In this document: one piece after another, positions 1 to 7,300 of the stretch | Numbering within the stretch: the first letter of the stretch is position 1 | Layout of the letters: each line of letters opens with the position of its first letter | NCBI RefSeq assembly: GCF_003400205.1 | Contig: NZ_QUQV01000011.1 | Span: 81,001 to 145,000, forward strand | Direction: 5' to 3' | Length of the DNA: 64,000 nt | Origin: Bacillus sp. HNG | GTDB lineage: Bacteria; Bacillota; Bacilli; Bacillales; Bacillaceae_L | The notes under the pieces: generated by a model | What the model was told of the DNA's origin: nothing | The model's input: only the letters and a program-made list of their open reading frames with translations | The model's database searches: none | Program-made: the position numbers and the translations under genes

Positions 1-73
1 CTTTCCAAAATGGCTCTGAAACTGGGGTTACTGTTGGCCCCGGAACCACTAAACGTTGATACTCTACCGTCAT
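1..73 (-). CDS. DUF35 Zn-ribbon/OB-fold protein, N-terminal fragment cut by window edge
   Basis: The first 24 codons of a minus-strand gene run off the left edge. The translation reads MTVEYQRLVV then PGPTVTPVSEPFWK. The TPxSxPFW pattern is typical of the start of DUF35 proteins, which have a zinc ribbon plus an OB fold. These proteins act as obligate partners of thiolase-like enzymes of the lipid-transfer/thiolase class. The start lies 4 bp past the stop of the thiolase-like gene and a GGGGG-type ribosome site precedes it, so it is the third gene of the operon. The zinc-ligand cysteines lie outside the window. The family call rests on a short stretch and on the neighbour. Confidence 0.7.
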   Translation of the reverse strand, partial: MTVEYQRLVVPGPTVTPVSEPFWK

Positions 74-76
74 GAT

Positions 77-1243
77 TTAAGCCCCCAATATTAATGCCGT
101 AATTTCACTCATTGTGGCACCGTTTCCTGTCACTAATGCAAGTCGTGCATTTGGAATTTGTCGCCCATGTGCCTCGTGTCTAAGCTGACGAACTGCTTCA
201 ATAATATGTGACATCCCTCCTGCTAAATCCGCTTGACCAAAGCCAAGCTGACCTCCATGTGTGTTTAATGGAAAATTACCATGATGATCAAACGACTGAT
301 CCTTCATCCACTCGCCAAATTGTCCAGGCTCACAAAGCCCAGCATTTTCAATTTGATTCGCGACTACGCTTGTGTAGCAATCATATAAAGACAGTAAATC
401 CATTTCCTTAACATCCACCCTTGCCTGCTGTAATGCTTGAGCAATCGCAAATTTAAAAGGTGACTCCGCTAGTGGCGGTGACTGACTAACAGCACGATGC
501 GTTAATTTTTCACCAGCTCCAAACAGATAAACTGGGGGTTTGGGCAATTTCTTTGCCGCTTCCACAGATGTCACAACAAACGCGGCTCCCCCGGCAACTG
601 GCATTACAATTTCAAATAAATGAAGTGGATCAACAATCATAGGTGAATTTAAAATGTCTTCAGCCGTTGCAGGTTTTCCGTAAAAAATAGCATCTGGATT
701 GTTTTGCGCATTATGGCGAGCCCAGTAGGCAATTTGTGCAAATTGTTCCTGTGTAGAGCCATACTCTGACATATGTCGCTGCTTCAGCAATGCATAGGAC
801 GTATTTGCACCTGAAGCTCCAAATGGAACATCAAATTCACGGATTGGATTTCGGTTTGGCGACCTTGGACCTGTTTTCACTCTTTCATTTGTATTTGCAA
901 GCACACAGACAACTGTTTCACACATGCCCATACGAATCGCTGCAGCTGCCCGCCAAAGCATTCCAGCTCCTGTTGCACCACCAAGATCAACAACATTTGA
1001 CATTCTTGGCTTGATTCCTAAGTACTCGACTACAGTAGCCGGGACATGCTGGGGTGTTTCACCCACTTGTGGTCCAACTAGTAACCCGTCAATTGCATCT
1101 TTTTCTAGTCCAGCATCTTCAACCGTCAGTTTTACTGTTTCAGCAATCATTCCCAAAGTGGTCTTACCTTCTGTGTACCTTACGGGCTTCAGCTCCCCAA
1201 TGCCAACAACCGCTGCGAGTGGTTCACGTTTTTTTAATATCAT
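77..1243 (-). CDS. Thiolase-like (SCP-x/lipid-transfer type) protein
   Basis: A 388-aa thiolase-fold protein of the non-decarboxylating SCP-x/Ltp class, probably acting on a CoA thioester in the cytoplasm. Seen: an N-terminal thiolase half (VGIGE near residue 13, GGATGAG at 88-94) and a C-terminal half with LYDCYTSVV and a NTHGGQLG segment. The position where thiolases carry the nucleophilic Cys holds Thr91, so this is unlikely to be a classical acetyl-CoA acetyltransferase. Homologues paired with DUF35 proteins include retro-aldolases (Ltp2-ChsH2 type), and a DUF35 gene follows directly here. The start overlaps the stop of the upstream ligase by 4 bp, indicating translational coupling. The substrate is not inferable. 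Confidence 0.85.
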   Translation of the reverse strand: MILKKREPLAAVVGIGELKPVRYTEGKTTLGMIAETVKLTVEDAGLEKDAIDGLLVGPQVGETPQHVPATVVEYLGIKPRMSNVVDLGGATGAGMLWRAAAAIRMGMCETVVCVLANTNERVKTGPRSPNRNPIREFDVPFGASGANTSYALLKQRHMSEYGSTQEQFAQIAYWARHNAQNNPDAIFYGKPATAEDILNSPMIVDPLHLFEIVMPVAGGAAFVVTSVEAAKKLPKPPVYLFGAGEKLTHRAVSQSPPLAESPFKFAIAQALQQARVDVKEMDLLSLYDCYTSVVANQIENAGLCEPGQFGEWMKDQSFDHHGNFPLNTHGGQLGFGQADLAGGMSHIIEAVRQLRHEAHGRQIPNARLALVTGNGATMSEITALILGA

Positions 1244-3204
1244 AAAAAATCCCTCACAGATAGATTTTCATATTCACTTAAACAACCTGGATTAATAATT
1301 GACCCTTTATTTTTCACAGGTTTTCCAGTAACAACCGAACGAACCGCCCCTTCCACCTTCTTTCCATTTAAGGTATACGGGATTTCCTGCACTTGATAAA
1401 TTCGTTTTGGGACATGTCTTGGAGATGCCTTCATACGTATATCTTGACGAAGTTGTTTAACAAACTCTGAAGTCATCTTTTCCTCCATAACTAGACATAA
1501 GACTACCTCTTCATCTCCATCAATCTTCATTCCAAACACAATGGAATCTTGAATTTTAGAGAATTGATCGATAACACGATAGATTTCTGCAGTACCTATG
1601 CGTACACCTCCAGGCTTTAGTGTTGTATCCGCTCGGCCATAAATAATTACCGTTTCATCAATCGTTTGTTCTGCTAAATCACCATGAACCCATATTCCGT
1701 CTCGTTCTGCAAAATACGTATCGAAATAGCGTTCGTCTCCACCCTCTCCCCAGAAGGTAATCGGCATGCTTGGAAAAGGTTCAGTACAAACTAAATCCCC
1801 TTTTTGATGTAGAACAGATACACCGCGTTCATCCAAGACATCAACTGCCATTCCAAGCGTTTTACATGTAATTTCTCCCTTGCGTACTGGATGAATCGGT
1901 GAGCCCATAACAAAACATCCTAATATTTCAGTTCCACCGGAACACGAGGCAAACAACATATCTTTTTTAATATTTTCATAAACCCATTCAAAATGTTCCG
2001 GTGAAACAGGTGCTCCAGCGGAAAACACACTGCGTAAACGACTCATGTCATGTAAGTTTTGGACATCATAGGAATTCTTCATCAATATGTCTAGAAACTT
2101 TGGGCTTAATCCGAAATGGTTTATACCGACTCCTTCCGCAATTCTCCACAGAAATCCTAAATCATCCTTAAGTACGGCTGCACCGTCATAGAGTAAGAGA
2201 GTTGCCTCACTAGCCAGCCCAGAAACCAACCAATGGTACATCATCCAAGCGCTATTGGTATACCAAAACATCACATCTCCAGGCTTCACATTACAGTGCA
2301 ATTGATGCTCAGTAACATGCTTCAGTAACGAGCCACCTACAGAATGGACAATTGCTTTTGGTAGTCCCGTTGTACCAGATGAATAAAGAATATAGAGTGG
2401 GGAATCAAACTCAACTCGCTCAAACTGTGGTACCCTTGCATCATTTTGAGTTAACTCACTCCAACTGATAACGTTTACACTATTATCTTTAGGAAAAAAT
2501 TGAGCAGGTTCTAGTGTCACAATAGTAGAAACCCCATCCATCATGACTAACACTTCTTGAATCTTTTCATTAAGATCAAATGTTTTACGATTATATTGAT
2601 AGCTTAACGAAGCAATAAGGACCTTCGGTTTTACCTGACCTATTCGATCCACAATTCCTTGAGGACCAAAATCAGGTGAGCATGTCGTCCAAACAGCTCC
2701 TATAGATGCAGTAGCCAGTAAACCAACGAGCCCTTCAATTCCGTTCGTGACAATCCCAGCAACTCGGTCTCCTTTCGAAACACCAAGTGAACGTAAGCCT
2801 GTTTGTGCTTTTGCAACCATGGTACGAAGCTGTTCCATTGTTAACGCGCGAGTCACCCCATCCTCTGTTGCTTCAATGATTGCTTGACGTTTTCCATCTC
2901 CCCGCAGAAGATTTTCGGCAAAATTGAGTTTTGCCTGTGGAAACCATTTCGTTCCTAACATTTTTCCATCATCAGGCCGAATAAGAATGTCATCCCCTTT
3001 TTCCCCAATTATGTCTGTATAATCCCAAATCGCTGACCAAAATTCCTTTGGATATGCGTACGACCACTTGTGAAAACGGTCATACTGAATTGGCCACATT
3101 CCTATACATTTCGCGAATGCCGTCATATTCGCATTTCTAATCCATTCATCACTAGGTTCCCATAAAATGGTATGCTCATTTTTCACATTTTCTAAAATCA
3201 TCAC
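1240..3204 (-). CDS. Acetoacetate--CoA ligase family protein (ANL superfamily)
   Basis: A 654-aa adenylate-forming acyl-CoA ligase that activates a carboxylic acid to its CoA thioester using ATP. Seen: the acetoacetyl-CoA-synthetase N-terminal region (FWSAIWDY and a KWFPQAKLNFAENLL segment), the AMP-binding loop YSSGTTGLPKA, the hinge region GRADTTLKPGGVRIG, and a C-terminal NGKKVEGAVR loop carrying the usual catalytic lysine. Length matches the family, about 650 aa. It is the first gene of a three-gene operon with the thiolase-like and DUF35 genes, and is divergent from an MFS symporter. This suggests import, activation and cleavage of one organic acid. Acetoacetate is the family substrate; another beta-keto or branched acid is possible. 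Confidence 0.9.
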   Translation of the reverse strand: MMILENVKNEHTILWEPSDEWIRNANMTAFAKCIGMWPIQYDRFHKWSYAYPKEFWSAIWDYTDIIGEKGDDILIRPDDGKMLGTKWFPQAKLNFAENLLRGDGKRQAIIEATEDGVTRALTMEQLRTMVAKAQTGLRSLGVSKGDRVAGIVTNGIEGLVGLLATASIGAVWTTCSPDFGPQGIVDRIGQVKPKVLIASLSYQYNRKTFDLNEKIQEVLVMMDGVSTIVTLEPAQFFPKDNSVNVISWSELTQNDARVPQFERVEFDSPLYILYSSGTTGLPKAIVHSVGGSLLKHVTEHQLHCNVKPGDVMFWYTNSAWMMYHWLVSGLASEATLLLYDGAAVLKDDLGFLWRIAEGVGINHFGLSPKFLDILMKNSYDVQNLHDMSRLRSVFSAGAPVSPEHFEWVYENIKKDMLFASCSGGTEILGCFVMGSPIHPVRKGEITCKTLGMAVDVLDERGVSVLHQKGDLVCTEPFPSMPITFWGEGGDERYFDTYFAERDGIWVHGDLAEQTIDETVIIYGRADTTLKPGGVRIGTAEIYRVIDQFSKIQDSIVFGMKIDGDEEVVLCLVMEEKMTSEFVKQLRQDIRMKASPRHVPKRIYQVQEIPYTLNGKKVEGAVRSVVTGKPVKNKGSIINPGCLSEYENLSVRDFL

Positions 3205-3263
3205 GTACCTCCTTTTTAGATAACTATTCAGTTCATGTAACTACTTGGTCTTGTCGATTATTA

Positions 3264-3280
3264 AATCATTCAATTGAATA
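3264..3280. promoter_or_regulatory. Palindromic operator candidate, copy 1
   Basis: The 17-mer AATCATTCAATTGAATA contains the palindrome ATTCAATTGAAT. It lies about 60 bp upstream of the acyl-CoA ligase start. It differs at one base from the copy at 3527-3543. The two flank the 0.5-kb divergent promoter region. A TetR- or MarR-type repressor is a reasonable guess; no such gene is adjacent in the window. Confidence 0.5.
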
Positions 3281-3526
3281 GTTGTGTTATTACATTATTA
3301 GAGGAACTATTGATTTATGCTTAAGCTTAAAAGTTCAATTCAGAAAATTTTAAAAATGATTATTTATTATCGATAGTAAGAGAAGGTGTTGCGATAACCA
3401 AAATTGAACGGTGAATATTCATACGTAAAGTTTTAAGGAGAGTCTCTATTTCTACCTGTTTTTTAATCTTGTATTTGCGTCTCTAAAAGTTGGAATTTTT
3501 AAAATTAACTGACATATAAATTAATC

Positions 3527-3543
3527 AATCATTTAATTGAATA
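3527..3543. promoter_or_regulatory. Palindromic operator candidate, copy 2
   Basis: The 17-mer AATCATTTAATTGAATA is one base different from the copy at 3264-3280. It sits on the MFS side of the divergent region between the ligase operon and the transporter. The pair suggests one regulator controls both directions. Confidence 0.5.
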
Positions 3544-3852
3544 ATTTAATAAGAGATTTGGATTCTAATATCACTGTAAATCTCCCCCTCGTTATCCATT
3601 AAATCTACACCTTTAAATTTTAAAATCTCTTATTAAAGATAAAAGGAGGAAGTATAAATGATCAAAATGGAAGAGTGACTCTCTACGAGATCTTAAAATT
3701 AATTTGGCATTGGGGGTGTCATTAATAAATGAGGAAGTATGATTTCCTTTTTAAAAAACAAAACTGTTGAATTATCAAAAAACCGTGTAGTAGTTTTTAC
3801 TTTTGTACGAATGAGTCAATGGATCATTAAAAAAGTACAAGGAGGTAAATTT

Positions 3853-5151
3853 ATGACAAAAGAAAAAAGTAGCGGTCTTACTAAGGAACAAAAGAAAGTA
3901 GCGATGGCCAGCTTTATGGGTACTACCATTGAATGGTACGATTTTTACCTATATGGAACAGCAGCTGCGCTAGTCTTCCCATTACTATTTTTCCCAAATC
4001 TAGATCCATTAGTTGGAACAATGGCTGCCTTTGGCTCTTACGCTGCTGGGTTTATCGCTCGTCCACTGGGAAGTATGATATTTGGACATTTTGGTGACAG
4101 AGTCGGACGAAAAAAGATGCTTACTATTTCTCTCTTACTGATGGGGGTAGCCACAACCTTAATGGGAGTACTTCCAACCTATAATTCAGTGGGACTATTA
4201 GCTCCGTTATTAATTAGTCTATTACGTATTGTGCAGGGATTTGCAGTAGGAGGGGAGTGGGGATCAGCCGTTGTAATGTCTGTGGAACATGCTCCACCAA
4301 ATAAAAGAGGACTTTTTGGAAGTTTTCCTCAAATGGGGGTACCTGCCGGGTTACTTTTATCAACCCTAGCGTTTTCAATCGTGTCCAACAGCATGTCAAA
4401 TGAAGCATTTTTGGCTTGGGGTTGGCGTATTCCATTTTTATTGAGTGCTTTATTAGTCATAGTAGGGCTTTATGTTCGATTAAAGGTGAGCGAATCACCT
4501 ATATTTCTAGAAGTAGCAACTAAAAAACAACAGGAAAAAAATCCTGTTCAAACTGTACTTCGGGAGCAGAAAAAGCCTTTGTTCCTTACGATTGGCATGA
4601 AGCTCTTACAAAACGCAGTGTTTTATATCTATACCGTATTTGTCCTTAGTTATATTGCTACTACACTGAAACTAGATAACTCTGTTGGATTAAATGCAGT
4701 AATGATTTCATCCGTAATTGGATTAGCCACCCTACCACTTTGGTCGCATTTATCAGATAAGATTGGACGAAAACCAGTTTACTTATTTGGCACAATCGCT
4801 TCGACCCTGTTTGTGTTTCCTTTTTTCTGGATGATGAACACAGGATCTGTATTATTAATTACCATTGGGATTATTATCGGATTAAATATTTTACATGATG
4901 CTGTTTATGGTCCTCAAGCTGTGTATTTCTCTGAACTTTTTGGTACAAAGGTACGCCTTAGCGGTGCATCAATTGGGTACCAAATAGGAGCTATCATCGC
5001 AGGCGGCTTCTCCCCTCTTATTGCCACCTATTTACTAGCGCAATTCGATGGTCAAAGCTGGCCAATCGGCGTCTATTTAAGTGTTCTTGGAGTATTAAGT
5101 ATTATATCTACTATTCTTGCTCGTGAAACATTCCGTGATTCTCTAACTTAG
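3853..5151 (+). CDS. MFS metabolite:proton symporter (MHS family)
   Basis: A 432-aa, 12-helix major facilitator transporter of the metabolite:H+ symporter type (ShiA/ProP-like), taking up a small organic acid or related solute across the cell membrane. Seen: the N-terminal signature TIEWYDFYLYG, the loop GRKKMLTIS between helices 2 and 3, the loop DKIGRKP between helices 8 and 9, and alternating hydrophobic segments throughout. The start at 3853 was chosen because GGAGGTAAATTT stands directly before it. An in-frame extension to 3739 exists but adds a non-family N-terminus. It is divergent from the CoA-ligase operon and likely supplies its substrate. A hairpin terminator follows. Confidence 0.88.
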   Translation: MTKEKSSGLTKEQKKVAMASFMGTTIEWYDFYLYGTAAALVFPLLFFPNLDPLVGTMAAFGSYAAGFIARPLGSMIFGHFGDRVGRKKMLTISLLLMGVATTLMGVLPTYNSVGLLAPLLISLLRIVQGFAVGGEWGSAVVMSVEHAPPNKRGLFGSFPQMGVPAGLLLSTLAFSIVSNSMSNEAFLAWGWRIPFLLSALLVIVGLYVRLKVSESPIFLEVATKKQQEKNPVQTVLREQKKPLFLTIGMKLLQNAVFYIYTVFVLSYIATTLKLDNSVGLNAVMISSVIGLATLPLWSHLSDKIGRKPVYLFGTIASTLFVFPFFWMMNTGSVLLITIGIIIGLNILHDAVYGPQAVYFSELFGTKVRLSGASIGYQIGAIIAGGFSPLIATYLLAQFDGQSWPIGVYLSVLGVLSIISTILARETFRDSLT

Positions 5152-5210
5152 ATTAAACAGAAATATCCTTTGAAATTTTATTGGTTTTTTCTATTTCAAA
5201 TGTTGGAGTC

Positions 5211-5243
5211 AAGGCTACCATGCTTCTTTGGGTAGCCTTATAT
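5211..5243 (+). terminator. Rho-independent terminator after MFS gene
   Basis: AAGGCTACC pairs with GGGTAGCCTT around a short loop, followed by a T-rich tail. Confidence 0.8.
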
Positions 5244-5258
5244 TTTGTTGAAATGGGT

Positions 5259-5777
5259 TTAACCTTTATGCGTACCTAACTTCACATTAACACCCTTAAC
5301 AAATAGTGGGGTGTATCCAAAACACTCTTCATAGTTAGGGGCACAGTATTTATTTACCGCTTCAGGATAAGGCTGCCACATTAATTCATCGTTCATAAAG
5401 TCATTATCTTTTAAGTCACCAAAATAGAATTCAAATCCAGATGAAACAACGTTGACATATCCTTTCCTAAAGTTTAAAAAATTTTCATACTTATTCTTTT
5501 CCCATACTATAATATCACCCATTGCAGTTGTAAAAATAGGAATCGCCTGCTCATACCTTAGATAACTTCTCTCTAAAATATCTAAATGTTCATCTGGGTT
5601 AATAGCTTTTATAAACCCATTTTCAAATGTACCAAAACCTTATTTTTCCGTGTTTCTATTAATTCTGGAAGTTTATCCATATATTTTAAAATAACATCTT
5701 GTCCTGGCGATTTAGTAATAAAAATACTTAAAGTGTTCTAGAGAAAGATTATCTTGTGAACCAAAAATTTTCGCCAT
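5259..5777 (-). pseudogene. Frameshifted GAD-like/DUF1851 (Tdi1-type immunity) gene
   Basis: Reading the minus strand from an ATG at 5777 (GAGGATATTA before it) gives MAKIFGSQDN and onward, but the frame breaks near 5733 and again near 5640. Joining the three frames gives a family-like product: KSPGQDVILKYMDKLPELIE, then GFGTFENGFIKAINPDEHL, then MGDIIVWEKNKYENF and a C-terminal DUF1851-like part. The GFGTF...NGF...INPDE pattern is characteristic of GAD-like domains fused to DUF1851, known as immunity proteins of polymorphic toxins. Only the last 87 codons remain open. It lies next to two SUKH immunity genes, so it is probably a dead member of the same immunity array. Confidence 0.75.
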
Positions 5778-5849
5778 TAATATCCTCTTAATGCTAAAAA
5801 ACCTGTAAAAGCTTTTAGCCAATCAAGGTATGAGTTTTATTATTGTTTT

Positions 5850-6290
5850 TTATTCAACTAGTAACTCCAAGTAATATTTATCATTTTCTTCTATCTTTCT
5901 TAAAAATTCTTCAAGAGAAGTCGCAATTTGAATATCATAATAGTAAACTGGACTGCTATTCTTATTATTCAATTCGATTGACATTAAAGCTGATTCACTA
6001 CCTTCAAAAAATATTAATTTATTATTTTCAAATTCATCATAGATTTCTATGTCGGGATAAAACTCAAAATCATTAACTCTTAACCGAAAATCTCTTACGG
6101 AATAAGGGTCCATAATACGATTAATATTAAACTCTGAACCCTTAATAAACCCGTAGCCAACCTCTTTATAAAAATTAACTAACTCCTTAGGAAATTTCAA
6201 ATCGAGTTCCTTCTCAACCTCTTTTATTTCGTTTTCAGTCACTGGATAAAAACTATTTTCTTCGTTTGCCTTAATAAGTTCATAGCCCAT
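5850..6290 (-). CDS. SMI1/KNR4 (SUKH) family immunity protein
   Basis: A 146-aa cytoplasmic protein of the SUKH superfamily, whose members neutralise nuclease and other toxins of polymorphic toxin systems. Seen: the N-terminal TENEIKEVEKELDLKFPKEL helix with the LKFPKELVNFYKEVGYG signature, a central beta-rich region, and a C-terminal SLEEFLRKI segment. The ATG overlaps the TAA of a toxin remnant upstream (TAATG), so toxin and immunity were translationally coupled. The SD sequence GGAGG lies inside the toxin remnant. The gene itself is intact although the toxin is not. Confidence 0.85.
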   Translation of the reverse strand: MGYELIKANEENSFYPVTENEIKEVEKELDLKFPKELVNFYKEVGYGFIKGSEFNINRIMDPYSVRDFRLRVNDFEFYPDIEIYDEFENNKLIFFEGSESALMSIELNNKNSSPVYYYDIQIATSLEEFLRKIEENDKYYLELLVE

Positions 6291-6545
6291 TATTTTTTAC
6301 CTCCTTTAAATAGTGTATTTGCTGGTGATCCTGTTCCATGAATACCAGCTTGATGCTCATTTGGGAATTTTGCAGGACGCATATTCCACCATTCATGTTC
6401 TCCACCAAGTCATCTTAACTAATCGTTGGGCATCATCGAGCTTGCTTTTGTATTTCTTAATCGAATACTTTAAATCTGCCTCTAAGTTATGTATTGAACC
6501 TGGTACCACACCTGGGAAATTCGCAACAGTGAGGAAAAATGCCAA
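6290..6545 (-). pseudogene. C-terminal remnant of a polymorphic toxin
   Basis: The minus strand encodes about 80 residues in two frames: NFPGVVPGSIHNLEADLKYS ... LDDAQRLVK, then after a frame change GGEHEWWNMRPAKFPNEHQ ... HGTGSPANTLFKGGKK and a stop. This is a nuclease-toxin-like C-terminus with HEWW and NEHQAGIHG histidine motifs. Everything further upstream is missing. The stop codon overlaps the start of the SUKH immunity gene. The toxin class is inferred from these motifs and from the immunity partner. Confidence 0.65.
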
Positions 6546-6591
6546 TTAATCGCATCTAAAGCTAAGCTTAATATGTTATAGAAAACTAAAA

Positions 6592-6620
6592 ACACCTGAT
6601 TCCAAAAGGAAATCAAGTGC
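6592..6620 (-). terminator. Terminator after second SUKH gene
   Basis: On the minus strand GCACTTGATTTCC pairs with GGAATCAGGTG with one bulge, followed by TTTTTAGTTTT. It lies 57 bp past the stop of the SUKH gene at 6677. Confidence 0.7.
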
Positions 6621-6676
6621 TTTATTGTCAACTTTAAACCATTGATCTTTTATAACTAATGTAATGGTTATTCAGA

Positions 6677-7105
6677 CTAATATAAGTTACTAAAGAACTC
6701 ATCAAAACTATTTGCAAGGATAAACATATTGTCCATTTCATCCTCTGGCTCAATATCGTGAATCCAAAAGTATACCTTTCCGTGAAACTCTTCACTTACC
6801 CCTAATAAAATCTCATTTCCTGCTGGATCATTGGCAATCGAAATAAAACCTTCTGGTATTTCACCTTCTAAAATTTCAAATACTTTACCTAAATTACTTT
6901 TCATTTGCCCAAGCCCATAAAACTTATTGATTAAACTTTCTCCTTCATCGTCTGAGATTTGAAAGCTGGATTCATGAGGATATCCTCCATTATATTCTAG
7001 TAGAAAAGCAATATATTGTTGTGGTAGCGTAACATCGTACTCTTGTTCAAATTGTTTTATATCTTGTAATGAAATCTTTGGATTTTCACTAATCACTTTT
7101 GTCAT
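6677..7105 (-). CDS. SMI1/KNR4 (SUKH) family immunity protein
   Basis: A 142-aa SUKH-fold protein, probably the immunity partner of the WHH nuclease remnant just upstream. Seen: a LQDIKQFEQEYDVTLPQQY first helix, the FLLEYNGGYP signature, FISIANDPAGNEILLGV and HGKVYFWIHD strands, and a C-terminal LANSFDEFFSNLY helix. The start ATG follows AGGAGTGATAGT. It differs clearly from the SUKH protein at 5850, so this is not a recent duplication. It presumably acts in the cytoplasm by binding the toxin nuclease domain. Confidence 0.88.
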   Translation of the reverse strand: MTKVISENPKISLQDIKQFEQEYDVTLPQQYIAFLLEYNGGYPHESSFQISDDEGESLINKFYGLGQMKSNLGKVFEILEGEIPEGFISIANDPAGNEILLGVSEEFHGKVYFWIHDIEPEDEMDNMFILANSFDEFFSNLY

Positions 7106-7123
7106 ACTATCACTCCTATTTCC

Positions 7124-7250
7124 TTACTTGTTTTTTCCATTAATTCTTGATTGACCGCCTACGTGTCTAAACTCTCTATGGATGTCTTCATCTACTAGCA
7201 TCATAGTTTTTCCATCTTCGTGATGATGCCAAGTATAACCTTCAATACCC
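7124..7250 (-). pseudogene. C-terminal remnant of a WHH-type HNH nuclease toxin
   Basis: The minus strand encodes GIEGYTWHHHEDGKTMMLVD followed by EDIHREFRHVGGQSRINGKN and a stop. The TWHHHEDGKTM...DIH..FRH.GG pattern is the C-terminal catalytic motif of WHH/HNH (Endo VII superfamily) toxin domains. The rest of the toxin is gone. It ends 19 bp before the SUKH gene at 6677-7105, its probable immunity gene. Confidence 0.8.
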
Positions 7251-7300
7251 TGGGGACAGGCATCCCGTCTTGTACTCCGGTAACCCATCCCCATCCCACT

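Noticed and set aside
3658..3678. Six-codon frame MIKMEE after AAAGGAGGAAGTATAA
   Set aside because: Possible leader peptide, but there is no attenuator hairpin or codon bias to support it.
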